Shown piece by piece: positions 17,531 to 24,385 of a stretch of 64,000 nucleotides of DNA. The DNA lies in contig NZ_RMBX01000001.1 in the NCBI RefSeq assembly GCF_003807585.1, positions 248,001 through 312,000 on the forward strand, read 5' to 3'. How positions within the stretch are numbered: the stretch's first letter is position 1; the number at the start of each line of letters is the position of its first letter. The notes under the pieces were generated by a model that saw only the letters and a program-made list of their open reading frames with translations, was not told where the DNA came from and ran no database searches. The DNA comes from Chitinophaga barathri (lineage in GTDB: Bacteria > Bacteroidota > Bacteroidia > Chitinophagales > Chitinophagaceae). A program made the position numbers and the translations under genes.

Positions 17531-17775
17531 TACTTTAGCTTAAAATTGCTCTTCCGAACGAGAACTTTCTCCTTCCGAAGGACCTTTTTGTTTCTTTCAG
17601 CTTGAAATTGCTCTTCCGAACGAGAACTTTCTCCCTCCGAAGGACCTTTTTGTTTCTTTTAGCTTGAAATTGCCCTTCCGAACGAGAACTTTCTCCCTCC
17701 GAAGGACCTTTTTGTTTCTTTCAACTTGAAATTGCTCTTCCGAACGAGAACTTTCTCCTTCCGAAGGACCTTTTT
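17531..17775. repeat. Array A: 62-bp tandem repeat, about four copies
   Basis: Units begin with CTTCCGAACGAGAACTTTCT at 17551, 17613, 17675 and 17737, exactly 62 bp apart, with only scattered substitutions. A divergent partial unit precedes at 17531-17550. Because 62 is not a multiple of three, no single reading frame gives a repeated peptide of unit length. Each unit carries two CTTCCGAA/CTCCGAA-type cores. Confidence 0.85.
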
Positions 17776-17985
17776 GTACTTCTAAGTATCGACTTTGTAC
17801 TTCCGAAGGACCTTTTTGTACTTCCAAGTATCGACCTTGTACTTCCGAAGTACCTTTTTGTACTTCCAGGTATCGACTTTGTACTTCCGAAGTACCTTTT
17901 TGTACTTCCAGGTATCGACTTTGTACTTCCGAAGTACCTTTTTGTACTTCCAGGTATCGACTTTGTGCTTCCGAAGTACCTTTTC
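17776..17985. repeat. Array B: 42-bp tandem repeat made of two 21-bp halves
   Basis: GTACTTCCGAAG (last copy GTGCTT) begins units at 17797, 17839, 17881, 17923 and 17965, 42 bp apart; a half unit precedes at 17776. Each 42-bp unit is two related 21-bp halves, GTACTTCCGAAGTACCTTTT(T) and GTACTTCCAGGTATCGACTT(T). The first half contains the inverted repeat GTACTT-CCG-AAGTAC. Confidence 0.85.
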
Positions 17986-18036
17986 CTCCCTTTTTACCTC
18001 GACGTCGAAGCTTTTTACTCCGGCGTCCTCACTTTG

Positions 18037-18066
18037 AAGGGGGTAATTTGCGCATTTACCCCCTTT
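18037..18066. repeat. Imperfect palindrome and right copy of the framing repeat
   Basis: AAGGGGGTAA (18037-18046) faces TTACCCCCTT (18056-18065) around a TTTGCGCAT centre; 18055-18066 is the second copy of TTTACCCCCTTT. It could form a hairpin ending the array, or be an operator for the downstream operon. Confidence 0.55.
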
Positions 18067-18186
18067 GACCACCTTTCTGCCACACAACAGCTCCCCTGAC
18101 AACTCAACCCCTCAACTCAACAGTTCGACGGATAATCCATGGCCAGGCATCCCGTTCCCCTCAAATTTGCCCTTAAATGCCAAAGC

Positions 18187-18798
18187 ATGAAACGTATCAT
18201 AACCATATTAATCATGAGCGCGGTCTTTATCCAGCCACTAATCGCAGGCAAACTGCCCGCGGAGGAATTCAAACTGGTCAAACAATCTGAAAATATATTC
18301 CTGTACGAACGCTGGATCGCCGCGGGCAACAACGAAAAGGTCAGGGAGATCAAAGCGGTGTTCCTCGTCAGGGCCAGTCGCGGCAACCTGATCAGCCTGC
18401 TGAAAGACCCCGTGAAAGGCCGTGAATGGAATGTAAACGCCAAAGAATACCGCGTGCTGCCCCTGCCGGAAGAAAACCGCTGGATCAGCTACATACAGTA
18501 CGATATCCCCTGGCCCTTCGACAACCAGGATTGCTGCCTCGCCTTCCAGAGCACTGATTCCGAAGTCAGTTTCCAGAGCACTCACCACAGCGCCTTCCCC
18601 GAAAAAGAAGGCATCATGCGCCTATCCGGCACAAAAGGAAAATGGGTGCTGGAAAACATGCATTCCGGGAACGTGAAGGTCACCTACTTTATCACCACGG
18701 ACCGCAGCCGCAAGATACCCCGCTGGGTATCGGACCCGATCGTGCACAACAATCTCATCAAAACCATGTCGAAGTTTAAATCACTCGCCGAACAATGA
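18187..18798 (+). CDS. Exported START-domain lipid-binding protein
   Basis: ATG 18187 is chosen over the frame's first ATG at 18139 because it begins a signal peptide (MKRIITILIMSAVFIQPLIAGK). The 203-residue product is a START/SRPBCC domain: NIFLYERWIAAGNNEKVREI, the REWNVNAKEYRVL segment and YFITTDRSRKIPRWVSDPIV are typical of START-type bacterial proteins, which bind a hydrophobic ligand such as a sterol, phospholipid or hopanoid in a helix-grip pocket. It is the first gene of a five-gene set in which its stop overlaps the SDR start by 4 bases (ATGA). Location would be periplasmic. Ligand unknown. Confidence 0.8.
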   Translation: MKRIITILIMSAVFIQPLIAGKLPAEEFKLVKQSENIFLYERWIAAGNNEKVREIKAVFLVRASRGNLISLLKDPVKGREWNVNAKEYRVLPLPEENRWISYIQYDIPWPFDNQDCCLAFQSTDSEVSFQSTHHSAFPEKEGIMRLSGTKGKWVLENMHSGNVKVTYFITTDRSRKIPRWVSDPIVHNNLIKTMSKFKSLAEQ

Positions 18799-19583
18799 AA
18801 TACACGCTGATCACAGGCGCCAGTTCAGGACTGGGCCGGGAATTTGCCATCCAGTGCGCCCGCATGGGTATGCACATCGTGCTCGTGGCGCTTCCCGGCG
18901 GCAATACCGCTTCCCTGGCGGAACAGCTGATGCTGGAATACAACGTGGACGTAAGGTTTTTTGAATTTGACCTGACGGATGCGGACGAGCTCGAAAAACG
19001 CATCGACGATATTCTCCGGCAATACCCGGTCAACTTCCTGATCAACAACGCCGGCATCGGCGGCACGGCATCCATTACAGATACCTCCCTGGAAAGGATC
19101 GATAAGATCATTATGCTGAACGTGCGCAGCACGGCGCTGATCACCCGCCAGCTGATCCCGCACATGCTGCGGCACGAGAGGAGTTATATCATGAACATCT
19201 CCAGCATGGCGGCTTTTACGCCTATTGCCTACAAAACGGTGTACCCGGCTTCCAAGGCTTTTATTTCCGTATTTTCACTGGGCCTGAAGGAAGAGCTGGC
19301 AGGCACCGGTATTTCCGTGAGCGTCGTGTACCCCGGGCCTATACTCACCAATTCCGGCACCTCGCGCAGGATCATCAGCCAGGGATTGAAAGGCAAAATG
19401 GGCCTGCTGCCCACGCCGGACATTGCGCGGAAAGCCATCCGGATGACGCTGGCGGGTTACCCGGTGATCATCCCCGGCCTCATGAACAGGATCAGCCATT
19501 TCCTCATGCAATTGCTTCCCGCCGGCTTTAAGTTGCGGCTGGTGTCCAGGGAGGTAAAAAAAGAAATCAGTTATTCGATATGA
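18795..19583 (+). CDS. Short-chain dehydrogenase/reductase
   Basis: A 262-residue classical SDR. The cofactor loop is TGASSGLGREFA (7-18), NNAG is at 84-87, and the catalytic residues are Ser136 or Ser137, Tyr150 and Lys154 (VYPASK). SDRs oxidise alcohols or reduce ketones with NAD(P). Its start overlaps the stop of the START gene, and its own stop overlaps the next start (ATGA), so translation is probably coupled. With a START protein and an epimerase-type dehydrogenase beside it, a lipid or polyketide-like substrate is plausible, but this is inference from neighbours. Confidence 0.9.
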   Translation: MKYTLITGASSGLGREFAIQCARMGMHIVLVALPGGNTASLAEQLMLEYNVDVRFFEFDLTDADELEKRIDDILRQYPVNFLINNAGIGGTASITDTSLERIDKIIMLNVRSTALITRQLIPHMLRHERSYIMNISSMAAFTPIAYKTVYPASKAFISVFSLGLKEELAGTGISVSVVYPGPILTNSGTSRRIISQGLKGKMGLLPTPDIARKAIRMTLAGYPVIIPGLMNRISHFLMQLLPAGFKLRLVSREVKKEISYSI

Positions 19584-20566
19584 CCAAAGTGCTGATCACC
19601 GGAGCCAATGGCTTCCTCGGCTCCAACCTTACCCGGGAAATGTACCGCCTGGGTTATGAAGTAAAGATACTGGTGCGCCCCACGGCGGACCTGAAGGCCA
19701 TCGCGGACATTCCATGCGAGATATTCTCCGGCCGCCTGGACGATATCAACCATGTAATGCAGGCAGTGGAAGGCTGCGACATCGTGGTGCACGCCGCCTG
19801 TATCACAGACCAATGGGGCGTTTCCTTCGAGGAATATGAAAAGATCAATTTCACCGGTACCCGTTATGTGGTGCAGGCCTGTCTTCATCACCAGGTGCGG
19901 AAGCTGGTATATGTCAGCACCGCGAACACCATCGGGCCGGGCAGCCGCACCAATCCCGGCAGCGAGCTGAACGGGTTTTCACTTTTTAACGCCAACTCCG
20001 GTTATATCAACAGCAAATATCTCGCGCAGCAATACGTGCTGGAGCAGGTGGAACATGCGGGCCTGCCCGCCGTGATCGTGAACCCTACTTTTATGATCGG
20101 GCCGAATGATGTGAAACCCAGTTCGGGCAAACTGTTGCTGTATGGCGTAGGCAAAAAAATACTGTTTTATCCACCCGGCGGGAAAAATTTTGTCCATATC
20201 CAGGACGTGTGCCGGGGCATTGTGAAGGCGATCGATCAGGGAAAGACGGGGGATTGTTACCTGCTGGCGGGACAGAACCTGAGCTACCGGGAGTTTTTCC
20301 GGCTGATAGACCAGGTGCAGCACCGCAAAACATTGCTCGTAAGGATTCCTCCCTTCTTTCTGAAATTGGCCGGGATGGCCGGTTCCATGCTTGCCGGGCT
20401 TACCGGCCGCTCTCCCCGGCTCAATTATACGTCCGCGTATCTTTTATGCCTGCAAAACTATTACTCCGGCCGTAAATCAGAACGTGAGCTACAACTCCAA
20501 TACACACCGGTGGAGACTGCCGTACGCGAGGCATTCTCCTGGTTTAGGGAAAATGCATACTTTTAA
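19580..20566 (+). CDS. NAD(P)-dependent epimerase / 3-beta-HSD-like dehydrogenase
   Basis: A 328-residue extended SDR. The N-terminal Rossmann motif is TGANGFLGSN (7-16), the catalytic Tyr142 and Lys146 lie in GYINSK, and STANTIGPGS follows the central strand. The size, GGKNFVHIQDVCRGIVKAI and the C-terminal layout fit the 3-beta-hydroxysteroid dehydrogenase or flavonol-reductase branch of the family rather than sugar-nucleotide epimerases. Start and stop both overlap the neighbours (4 bases upstream, 1 base downstream). The natural substrate is unknown; the START and SDR genes beside it point to a hydrophobic compound. Confidence 0.85.
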   Translation: MTKVLITGANGFLGSNLTREMYRLGYEVKILVRPTADLKAIADIPCEIFSGRLDDINHVMQAVEGCDIVVHAACITDQWGVSFEEYEKINFTGTRYVVQACLHHQVRKLVYVSTANTIGPGSRTNPGSELNGFSLFNANSGYINSKYLAQQYVLEQVEHAGLPAVIVNPTFMIGPNDVKPSSGKLLLYGVGKKILFYPPGGKNFVHIQDVCRGIVKAIDQGKTGDCYLLAGQNLSYREFFRLIDQVQHRKTLLVRIPPFFLKLAGMAGSMLAGLTGRSPRLNYTSAYLLCLQNYYSGRKSERELQLQYTPVETAVREAFSWFRENAYF

Positions 20567-21648
20567 TGAAGCGAATCACCAATATGGATTTTCAAAAGCA
20601 CGACAGACTATTCACCAGCAAGCTTTTCCGATATCTTACCAGGATACTGATCCTCTATATCCTCAGCACGATCTTCAAATCCTTCGATCACAGTTTTGTG
20701 GAAGATATGCATGTATGGAGCATGAGAGGCCAGATGTTCAGCATCGTGTACGTCGTGTACGGGCTGCTCGTCTGGGAAGGCGCCATCCGGCTTTCCGCCT
20801 GGGTGGAGCGGCATACCGGGCCTAAAAAACTCGTCGCCCTGGCCATCAGCCTCCTTATCTACGGCATGTTCGCTTCCATTGGCTTCGGGCTGGTATACTC
20901 CGCCTTCGACGTACTGCTCTACCACCGTTACGAAGCCTGGGAAAGCGCCAGCAGCCTCAGTTATGACCTCAACTTCGGCACGTTCCTTTTCTATGTGCTT
21001 ATACTCACGTTCAACGGTATCATCTACTATTATAAAGGCTGGAAGGAATACCAGCTGCAAACGGAAAGGCTGATGCGTGAGAACATCCAGGCGAAATATG
21101 ACGCGCTGCGCAACCAGATAGACCCGCACTTTTTCTTCAATTCCCTCAGCGTGCTGACGAACCTCGTGTACAAAAGCCCTGATGTGGCGGCGGACTACAT
21201 CACCCAGCTGGCCAAAACCTACCGGTACATCCTCGACAAAAAATTTGAGAACCTCGTGCCGGTACAGACCGAACTGGACTTTCTCGATTCATACCTCTTC
21301 CTTATCCGCATCCGCCACCAGAACAGTATCCGCTGCTCCGTGGAGATCGGTGAAAAGATCAGGGCCAAAGGCATGATACCGCCCGCTACCTTGCAGCTGC
21401 TGGTAGAGAACGCCATCAAACACAACCGTTTTTCGTCCAACGACCCGCTGCTGATCACGATCAAAAGCGAAGGAGACGAACTGGTGATCACCAACAAAGT
21501 AAGGGCGAGAAGTAATCCTGAAACACCCTCGGGCATCGGGCTGGAAAATATTCATAAAAGGTACGAGCTGGCCATTGGCAAAGGCATCCAGGTGTTTCCC
21601 TCCTACGATCTGTTCATTGTTAAAATACCGGTTATCCAGCAATCATGA
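20566..21648 (+). CDS. LytS-type sensor histidine kinase
   Basis: A 360-residue inner-membrane kinase. About four hydrophobic segments lie between residues 30 and 150, then a coiled linker, the His_kinase domain with the phosphoacceptor His188 in IDPHFFFNSLSVL, and a HATPase region with LQLLVENAIKHN and SGIGLENIHKRY. It has no extracytoplasmic sensor domain of known type. The start codon shares its first base with the stop of the epimerase gene, and the stop overlaps the LytTR regulator gene (ATGA), so the pair and the three upstream enzymes form one tightly coupled unit. The signal is unknown. Confidence 0.9.
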   Translation: MKRITNMDFQKHDRLFTSKLFRYLTRILILYILSTIFKSFDHSFVEDMHVWSMRGQMFSIVYVVYGLLVWEGAIRLSAWVERHTGPKKLVALAISLLIYGMFASIGFGLVYSAFDVLLYHRYEAWESASSLSYDLNFGTFLFYVLILTFNGIIYYYKGWKEYQLQTERLMRENIQAKYDALRNQIDPHFFFNSLSVLTNLVYKSPDVAADYITQLAKTYRYILDKKFENLVPVQTELDFLDSYLFLIRIRHQNSIRCSVEIGEKIRAKGMIPPATLQLLVENAIKHNRFSSNDPLLITIKSEGDELVITNKVRARSNPETPSGIGLENIHKRYELAIGKGIQVFPSYDLFIVKIPVIQQS

Positions 21649-22403
21649 ATGTAGTGATATTTGAAGACGAAGTACATAACGCGGAAAGGCTGATCCAGCT
21701 GATCCGCCAGTGTAATCCCGACGTGGAAGTGCTTGGCATCATAGAATCCATCGCGCAGGGCTCGCAATGGCTCGCGGAGCAGCATCCGGTAGACCTGATG
21801 TTTATGGACATCCAGCTGTCCGACGGCAACTGTTTTGAAATGTTCACCCATACCAAAGTGCATACGCCGGTCATTTTCACCACTGCCTATGATGGTTTCG
21901 CCCTGCAGGCATTTAAACTGAACAGCATCGATTATCTGATGAAGCCGATCGAGCAGAAGGAGCTGTGCAATGCTTTACAAAAGTTCGAACAGTTCCGCCC
22001 GGCGCCAAATTACCAGGTGGATATCACCCGCATTGCGGAGGAGTTCCTGCGCCGCGACCATACGCGGTTCATTGGCCGGATCAACAACCAGCTGATCTAT
22101 GTAAAAGCAAAAGACATCGCTTACCTCCAGTTCTCGAAAGGTGTCACCTGGGCCACCACCTTCGCACAGCAGCGGATGCCGCTGGATTATTCGCTGGACC
22201 AGATCGAGAAGCTGCTGGACAAACACGTATTTTTCCGCATCAACCGCCAGTTCATCATCCACATAGACGCTATTAAAAAGATCATGGCTTATTACAACAG
22301 CCGCCTCATACTCCAGCTGGAGCCGGCAGCCGCCGAAGATGTGATCATCAGCAGGGAAAGGGTAAATGATTTTAAGACCTGGCTGGAAGGCGGAAGAGCA
22401 TAG
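21645..22403 (+). CDS. LytTR-family response regulator
   Basis: A 252-residue regulator: receiver domain 1-115 with Glu7/Asp8, phospho-acceptor Asp55 (LMFMDIQLSDG) and Lys100 (YLMKP), then a LytTR DNA-binding domain from about 145 to the end (KDIAYLQFSKGVTWATTF, FFRINRQFIIHIDAIKKI). It is the partner of the kinase just upstream. LytTR proteins bind short direct repeats near target promoters. Its stop codon abuts the stop of the next, opposite-strand regulator with no base between. Targets cannot be read from this window. Confidence 0.9.
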   Translation: MNVVIFEDEVHNAERLIQLIRQCNPDVEVLGIIESIAQGSQWLAEQHPVDLMFMDIQLSDGNCFEMFTHTKVHTPVIFTTAYDGFALQAFKLNSIDYLMKPIEQKELCNALQKFEQFRPAPNYQVDITRIAEEFLRRDHTRFIGRINNQLIYVKAKDIAYLQFSKGVTWATTFAQQRMPLDYSLDQIEKLLDKHVFFRINRQFIIHIDAIKKIMAYYNSRLILQLEPAAAEDVIISRERVNDFKTWLEGGRA

Positions 22404-23132
22404 TTATTCTTTCACGCCCAGCGCGCGCATAACTTCCGCGCGGTATTGCCGCCCGATGGGCAGCTCCTGGTCCCCCACTTCGATCGTGGTACTGTTGAAC
22501 GACCGTATTTTGTCCACCGCGATGATGTAGGAACGGTGGATGCGGAGAAAACGGCCTTCGGGAAGTTTTTCTTCCAGGTATGTGATCCGCTGGTAACTGA
22601 TGATCTCCTTGTCCGTGGTTTTTACTTTCACATAGTCTTTCAGGCTTTCGATATACAGGATGTCCTTCTCAAACACCTTTACCATTTTTTTATCCGCTTT
22701 CAGATAGATGAAAGTATCCGCGGCAGTTGTTGTTGCCGGGGATACGAGCATGGAAGGCAGGGTTACCGAGGCTTCCTGCGTGGCGTGATATTTATTGATG
22801 GCTACCAGGAACCGTTCGAAGGGAATGGGTTTCAGCAGGTAATCCAGTACGTTCAGTTCAAAACCATCCAGGGCGTAATCACGAAAGGCGGTGGTGAAGA
22901 TCACTTTGGGGCGTTGCGGTAATGTTTTCAGGAAGTCGATGCCGCTGAGCTTTGGCATTTGAATGTCCAGGAAGAGCAGGTCTACACGGTTCTTTTGCAG
23001 GAACTGCAAGGCGTCTATCGCATTGTGGCAGGTGCCGGCGAGGCTCAGGCTATCCAGCTGGCCGATGTATTTCACGAGCACTTCCACCGCCAGGGGTTCA
23101 TCGTCCACTACCAGGCATTTGATCTTGTTCAT
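22404..23132 (-). CDS. LytTR-family response regulator (second pair)
   Basis: A 242-residue regulator with a receiver domain (Asp10, Asp11, phospho-acceptor Asp56 in LLFLDIQMPKLSG, Lys101 in YLLKP) and a C-terminal LytTR domain (about 140-240, with DILYIESLKDYVKVKT and GRFLRIHRSYIIAVDKIR). It pairs with the kinase gene at 23129-24187, which it overlaps by 4 bases. It is a paralogue of the convergent regulator next door, sharing the layout but clearly diverged in sequence. The divergent TonB-dependent receptor gene at 24386 is the most likely local target. Confidence 0.9.
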   Translation of the reverse strand: MNKIKCLVVDDEPLAVEVLVKYIGQLDSLSLAGTCHNAIDALQFLQKNRVDLLFLDIQMPKLSGIDFLKTLPQRPKVIFTTAFRDYALDGFELNVLDYLLKPIPFERFLVAINKYHATQEASVTLPSMLVSPATTTAADTFIYLKADKKMVKVFEKDILYIESLKDYVKVKTTDKEIISYQRITYLEEKLPEGRFLRIHRSYIIAVDKIRSFNSTTIEVGDQELPIGRQYRAEVMRALGVKE

Positions 23133-24187
23133 CCTTCCAGGTTTATTTTCAGGTCCACGGTAAAGCGGCCGGACTCCTTCTTCAGCGCCAGCGTATGCCT
23201 GCCGGGATACAGCAGTTCCAGCCGGCGGATCACGTTCCGCAGGCCGATGCCGTTGTTCTCCGCATCAGCGGCCGGGAATGCATCGTTTTCCGTATGACTG
23301 TTCTCCACTTTTACGCTGAGTACATCGTCTTTCACCTTCACGTCTATCGTCACCCAGACGGGGTCGGTCTCGTTGCTCACGCCATGTTTGAAGGCGTTCT
23401 CCACAAAGGGGATCAGCAGCAGGGGTGCAATCTGCCTGCAGTTCACATCGCCGGATACATTGAAGGAAACGTCCAGCGGCTGGCTGTACCGGATCTTTTC
23501 CAGCTCGATGTAATTGCGGATGTGCGTGATCTCTTTGTCCAGCAGGATGTTGTCCGCGCGGGAATCGTAGAGCATATAACTCATCAGTCCGGAGAGTTTC
23601 AGCACCACTTTTGGCGCCGCCGGGGAGGCCTGCAATGTGAGTGAGTAGAGGTTGTTGAGCGTATTAAAAAGAAAGTGCGGATGCACCTGCGCTTTGAGAA
23701 AATTCAGTTCCGCTTCGAGTTTTTCACGTACGATCTCCTGGTGGCGTTGCTCCTGGGAGAACCATTGGGAGAATATTTTTACCACCAGCGTAAAAAGCAG
23801 CACCGGGCTGAGGAACCAGAGCATGCCTTTGAAGATCATGTACCAGACGAACACCTGCTCGCGGTAAGTGGTATCCGGGTAAAATACCGGTTCAAAGAAC
23901 TTTTCCTGGACGATGCGGTTGATCACCGAACCCACAAAAAGCAGCAGGACAGCGGAAACCGTATATGCCAGGTATTTTTTCCGGAGAAAAAAACGGGGGA
24001 ACAATACGTACATATTCACATAAGCCACCAGGACAGCGGCAGGCAGCCCTCCCAGTTCTTCGAGGAAATAAAACAGCGTGCCCCGCTCCGCTTCCGCATG
24101 TACGCCGGTATTGACGAGCATGTAACAGACCCAGAAAAGAAGGTGTGTAAGCACACGGCTATTGGCGATATAATAATGTTTCCGCAT
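23129..24187 (-). CDS. LytS-type sensor histidine kinase (second pair)
   Basis: A 352-residue kinase with four predicted membrane segments in the first 145 residues, the His_kinase box VHPHFLFNTLNNLYSL (His171) and the ATP-binding region PFVENAFKHG and NGIGLRNVIRRLELL. It lies first in a two-gene transcript with its LytTR regulator (ATGA-type overlap). Divergent to it, across 198 bases, is a TonB-dependent receptor gene, an arrangement often seen for LytS/LytTR pairs in Bacteroidota. Stimulus unknown. Confidence 0.9.
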   Translation of the reverse strand: MRKHYYIANSRVLTHLLFWVCYMLVNTGVHAEAERGTLFYFLEELGGLPAAVLVAYVNMYVLFPRFFLRKKYLAYTVSAVLLLFVGSVINRIVQEKFFEPVFYPDTTYREQVFVWYMIFKGMLWFLSPVLLFTLVVKIFSQWFSQEQRHQEIVREKLEAELNFLKAQVHPHFLFNTLNNLYSLTLQASPAAPKVVLKLSGLMSYMLYDSRADNILLDKEITHIRNYIELEKIRYSQPLDVSFNVSGDVNCRQIAPLLLIPFVENAFKHGVSNETDPVWVTIDVKVKDDVLSVKVENSHTENDAFPAADAENNGIGLRNVIRRLELLYPGRHTLALKKESGRFTVDLKINLEG

Positions 24188-24385
24188 CAGTCGAGGCCTA
24201 AATTAAGGATATTCTACCATCCGCCGTTCTTATTCGGCGAACGACATATTTCACCCGCTTTTCAGCATTAAAACGGCTCAAAACAGCCCGTGCCTGTCTT
24301 ATGCCTTCCCAAAGCCATCGTTAGGCGAAAACGCGGCCCGCAGGCCTTATTATGGCGTTCATTTGCCGGATAAAACACGACCGCT

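Larger units (their letters stand above)
17462..18186. other. 725-bp intergenic region carrying the repeat array
   Basis: Almost the whole space between the DUF2147 gene and the START-protein gene is occupied by tandem repeats (17531-17985), framed by a 12-bp direct repeat and ending in an imperfect palindrome. The final 120 bp before 18187 hold the promoter of the downstream operon. No protein-coding gene is supported here. Confidence 0.7.

Noticed and set aside
17597..17827. A 76-residue minus-strand frame over the 62-bp repeats
   Set aside because: The 62-bp period shifts the frame at every unit, so the peptide is not repeated at unit length; the frame looks like chance in a region that rarely forms stop codons.
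17531..17985. A CRISPR array
   Set aside because: Whole units repeat with no unique spacers between them, and no cas genes are seen.
17782..18102. A 106-residue minus-strand frame over the 42-bp repeats with a 14-residue repeat (KVLRKYKVDTWKYK)
   Set aside because: A 42-bp repeat is in frame in every reading frame, so long open frames on both strands are expected without coding. It has no signal peptide, no family resemblance, and starts in the downstream operon's promoter region.
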